Positions 5,556 to 6,928 of a stretch of DNA of 6,928 nt are shown here, piece after piece (positions within the stretch are counted from its first letter, which is position 1; each line of letters opens with the position of its first letter). The DNA comes from Thermococci archaeon (GTDB lineage Archaea; Methanobacteriota_B; Thermococci; Thermococcales; Thermococcaceae). A model generated the notes under the pieces. The model saw only the letters and a program-made list of their open reading frames with translations. It was not told the DNA's origin and ran no database searches. Location of the stretch: assembly GCA_003663535.1 (NCBI GenBank), contig QMUE01000072.1, positions 1-6,928 on the forward strand, written 5' to 3'. The position numbers and the translations under genes were made by a program.

Positions 5556-5822
5556 TTACAAAGCAGCCCTTGCTTGTGCTTTCATAACCCTGCGCATGCA
5601 GCTTGGGCAAAGGTTTGGCATTGGCCTTTCCGGCCTTTTCTTTGTTTTAGGCAACTTTCTGAGTTCGCTGGGCCTCCCTCTAGGAACCCCATTAAGGGGC
5701 CTTCCACACATTGCACAGTGTGCTACCTTTGGCTTTTTTCTCTCAAAGTGTATTACAGTTCTCCCTCCGGGAGTCCTGACATATTTCCTTCTCCATGATC
5801 TTGATCTGTGCATTGCCTTCAT
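5556..5822 (-). CDS. rpl34e: Large-subunit ribosomal protein L34e (eL34)
   Basis: An 88-residue zinc-ribbon protein of the archaeal/eukaryotic large subunit. It begins [20 protein letters not shown], typical of L34e, and carries two CxxC knuckles: C36-AM-C39 and C72-PS-C75, the likely zinc ligands. The segment [13 protein letters not shown] (39-51) is characteristic, and the protein is strongly basic. The start at 5822 has GAGGTG 7 bases before it. It lies 47 bases after the membrane protein gene, with a possible TATA element in that gap, and 26 bases before cmk. Confidence 0.96.
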   Translation of the reverse strand: MKAMHRSRSWRRKYVRTPGGRTVIHFERKKPKVAHCAMCGRPLNGVPRGRPSELRKLPKTKKRPERPMPNLCPSCMRRVMKAQARAAL

Positions 5823-5855
5823 ATCTCTCCACCTCGCTTAGCTTTTTTGTCAAGC

Positions 5856-5864
5856 GTTTTTAAA
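5856..5864 (-). promoter_or_regulatory. Possible TATA box for L34e-cmk-L14e
   Basis: TTTAAAAAC within AAATTTAAAAACG on the minus strand, directly after the end of the membrane protein gene. Its centre is about 37 bases before the L34e ATG, so initiation would fall near 5835, just at the GAGGTG ribosome binding site; that leader is short, and the match to TTTATAAA is imperfect. Confidence 0.4.
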
Positions 5865-5869
5865 TTTAA

Positions 5870-6397
5870 CTAATATGAGTCCAAGAGCTTCCTTAAAACT
5901 TGTCCAACAATCATTGAAGTCAAGATGTACCAGCCAATGTAGCCAAGTTCGTTGGCTGGAAGAGCAGAATGATAAAACCCATGGAACCAATCAAAGAGGA
6001 AAAAGTTAAATGGCGACTTCACGATTGCAGTTTCAACATACCATCTTCTCATCCAGCCAAAGAATATGAAAAATATCGGCATTGTGAAAATCATTGGTTT
6101 AAACATGGAGTTTTTCATTACCTCATTCTGAAGCTTTAGTAACTCCATTTGCTTTTGCTGTAATTTTCTTAGTTTCTTTTCATCTTTTGCTTTTTGAGCT
6201 TCTTTCCATTCTTTTTGGAACTCTTTGCTCATCTTTTGGAGTTTCTTCATTTTCTCTTGGTCAATTAAAAAGTGATTTACTAGTGTGAAAAATCCACCAA
6301 GTATGGCGCCAGAGAGTGTTACTACCCACAGTGGATGAGCATTCATGACTAACGGCCCAAATAATTTATCTAAAGCCAAATAAACTCCCTCAAGCAT
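5870..6397 (-). CDS. YidC/Oxa1/EMC3-like membrane protein (DUF106)
   Basis: A 175-residue integral membrane protein of the archaeal DUF106 family, related to YidC/Oxa1/Get1/EMC3 insertases. The layout fits: first membrane helix at about 23-45 ([17 protein letters not shown]), a long charged coiled coil rich in K, E and Q at about 48-95, a second helix about 101-116 ([15 protein letters not shown]), a further hydrophobic stretch about 130-142, and a last helix about 152-168. It probably helps insert or fold membrane proteins at the ribosome/SecY. I prefer the ATG at 6397 over 6403 because GGTGA (6408-6404) then has 6-base spacing; the ATG at 6403 would abut it. It overlaps the end of adk by 8 bases, which suggests coupled translation. 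Confidence 0.9.
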   Translation of the reverse strand: MLEGVYLALDKLFGPLVMNAHPLWVVTLSGAILGGFFTLVNHFLIDQEKMKKLQKMSKEFQKEWKEAQKAKDEKKLRKLQQKQMELLKLQNEVMKNSMFKPMIFTMPIFFIFFGWMRRWYVETAIVKSPFNFFLFDWFHGFYHSALPANELGYIGWYILTSMIVGQVLRKLLDSY

Positions 6398-6928
6398 CTT
6401 CATTCACCGCCAAATCAAGTATTTTTACCAATTCATTAACAGCTTCTTCTAAACCTTTGTCTTCATGATTCTCAATTATCTTTATAAGTGCATTGGAATG
6501 CATCGCATAACTGATTGTAGCAGCCCTATTTAAATCTTGGTGTCTTTGAATTTGATCCTCTGTTTCAACATCTCTATCTCTTTTTAAATCTCTCAAACGT
6601 CTACCCAGTATCTCACTCGGATTAGCTTCTATTATAACCATAAACCTCGGATTTATGACTTCAATTACCTCTCTTGGAAAACCTAACATATACCCTAAAG
6701 GAGTCTTAATTGTAGCATGCGTATCGAGCAACACAGGTTCTTTTTGAGATATCTCAAGAATTCTCTGGGCAGCTTTCAATTGTAACTCTCTTTGAACCTT
6801 TAAACTTAATTTCCTCACTTCATCCCTGTGAGAAACCAAACCTGCTTTTACTGCTTCTTGAAACATTATATCTCCAAAGTTAACAACTCTAAATTTTGCT
6901 CTAGTCCTCTGCAACGCCAATCGTGTGA
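6390..6928 (-). CDS. adkA: Adenylate kinase, archaeal type (5' end outside the window)
   Basis: C-terminal 178 residues of an archaeal adenylate kinase, which interconverts AMP, ADP and ATP. The visible part starts [19 protein letters not shown], which follows the P-loop in the family; the P-loop itself (about 18 residues) lies beyond position 6928. Recognisable segments are [37 protein letters not shown] and the arginine-rich [20 protein letters not shown], which carries nucleotide-binding arginines. Known archaeal adkA enzymes of this type form trimers. The frame continues unbroken to the window end, so the TTG at 6920 is not a real start. In archaea adk normally follows secY, which I expect just outside. 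Its 3' end overlaps the DUF106 gene. Confidence 0.95.
   Translation of the reverse strand, partial: TRLALQRTRAKFRVVNFGDIMFQEAVKAGLVSHRDEVRKLSLKVQRELQLKAAQRILEISQKEPVLLDTHATIKTPLGYMLGFPREVIEVINPRFMVIIEANPSEILGRRLRDLKRDRDVETEDQIQRHQDLNRAATISYAMHSNALIKIIENHEDKGLEEAVNELVKILDLAVNEDA

Noticed and set aside
5523..5841. Two plus-strand open frames antisense to L34e
   Set aside because: L34e is unmistakable on the minus strand; the Cys/Pro/Leu-rich products reflect its reversed Lys/Arg codons.

Overview
This window looks like a chromosomal segment of a hyperthermophilic euryarchaeon of the order Thermococcales (Thermococcus or Pyrococcus). The assignment rests on the archaeal/eukaryotic-type proteins (L34e, L14e, L18e, Cbf5/TruB, RNA polymerase subunit D), near-identity by eye to remembered Pyrococcus/Thermococcus proteins, strong GGAGGTG ribosome binding sites, TTTATAAA-type TATA boxes, and two class II tRNA genes with an encoded CCA. 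The sequence alone does not settle the genus. Every gene I accept is on the minus strand, so transcription runs from position 6928 towards position 1.

In transcription order: adenylate kinase (adkA, 5' end outside the window), a YidC/EMC3-like membrane protein (DUF106), L34e, cytidylate kinase (cmk), and L14e. A GC-rich hairpin with a T-rich tail follows (about 4668-4693). Next is the H/ACA pseudouridine synthase Cbf5/TruB with its own TATA box (4581-4588). Then comes an MJ0882-like methyltransferase with a TATA box placed for a leaderless mRNA (3492-3500), whose last 15 bases are also the first 15 bases of tRNA-Ser(UGA). Finally there is the classical run S13-S4-S11-RpoD, tRNA-Leu(UAG), L18e and the first 11 codons of L13.

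The genes serve the translation and RNA economy of the cell: ribosomal proteins of both subunits, an RNA polymerase assembly subunit, two tRNAs, rRNA/tRNA modification enzymes, nucleotide kinases and a membrane insertase relative. Packing is tight. S4 and S11 overlap by ATGA, adk overlaps the insertase gene, and several ribosome binding sites lie on the stop codon of the gene before (S13/S4, cmk/L14e, L18e/L13).

This is mostly a conserved housekeeping region, and I see no mobile element, CRISPR array or defence system. The points worth a second look are small-scale: the methyltransferase/tRNA-Ser overlap, an rpoD stop codon one base before tRNA-Leu, a possible 36-residue membrane microprotein between L14e and truB, a short hairpin directly after tRNA-Ser, and a patchy change of third-position GC content around cmk-L14e-truB. 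No gene-free stretch exceeds 300 bases; the longest is the approximately 160-base L14e-truB gap.
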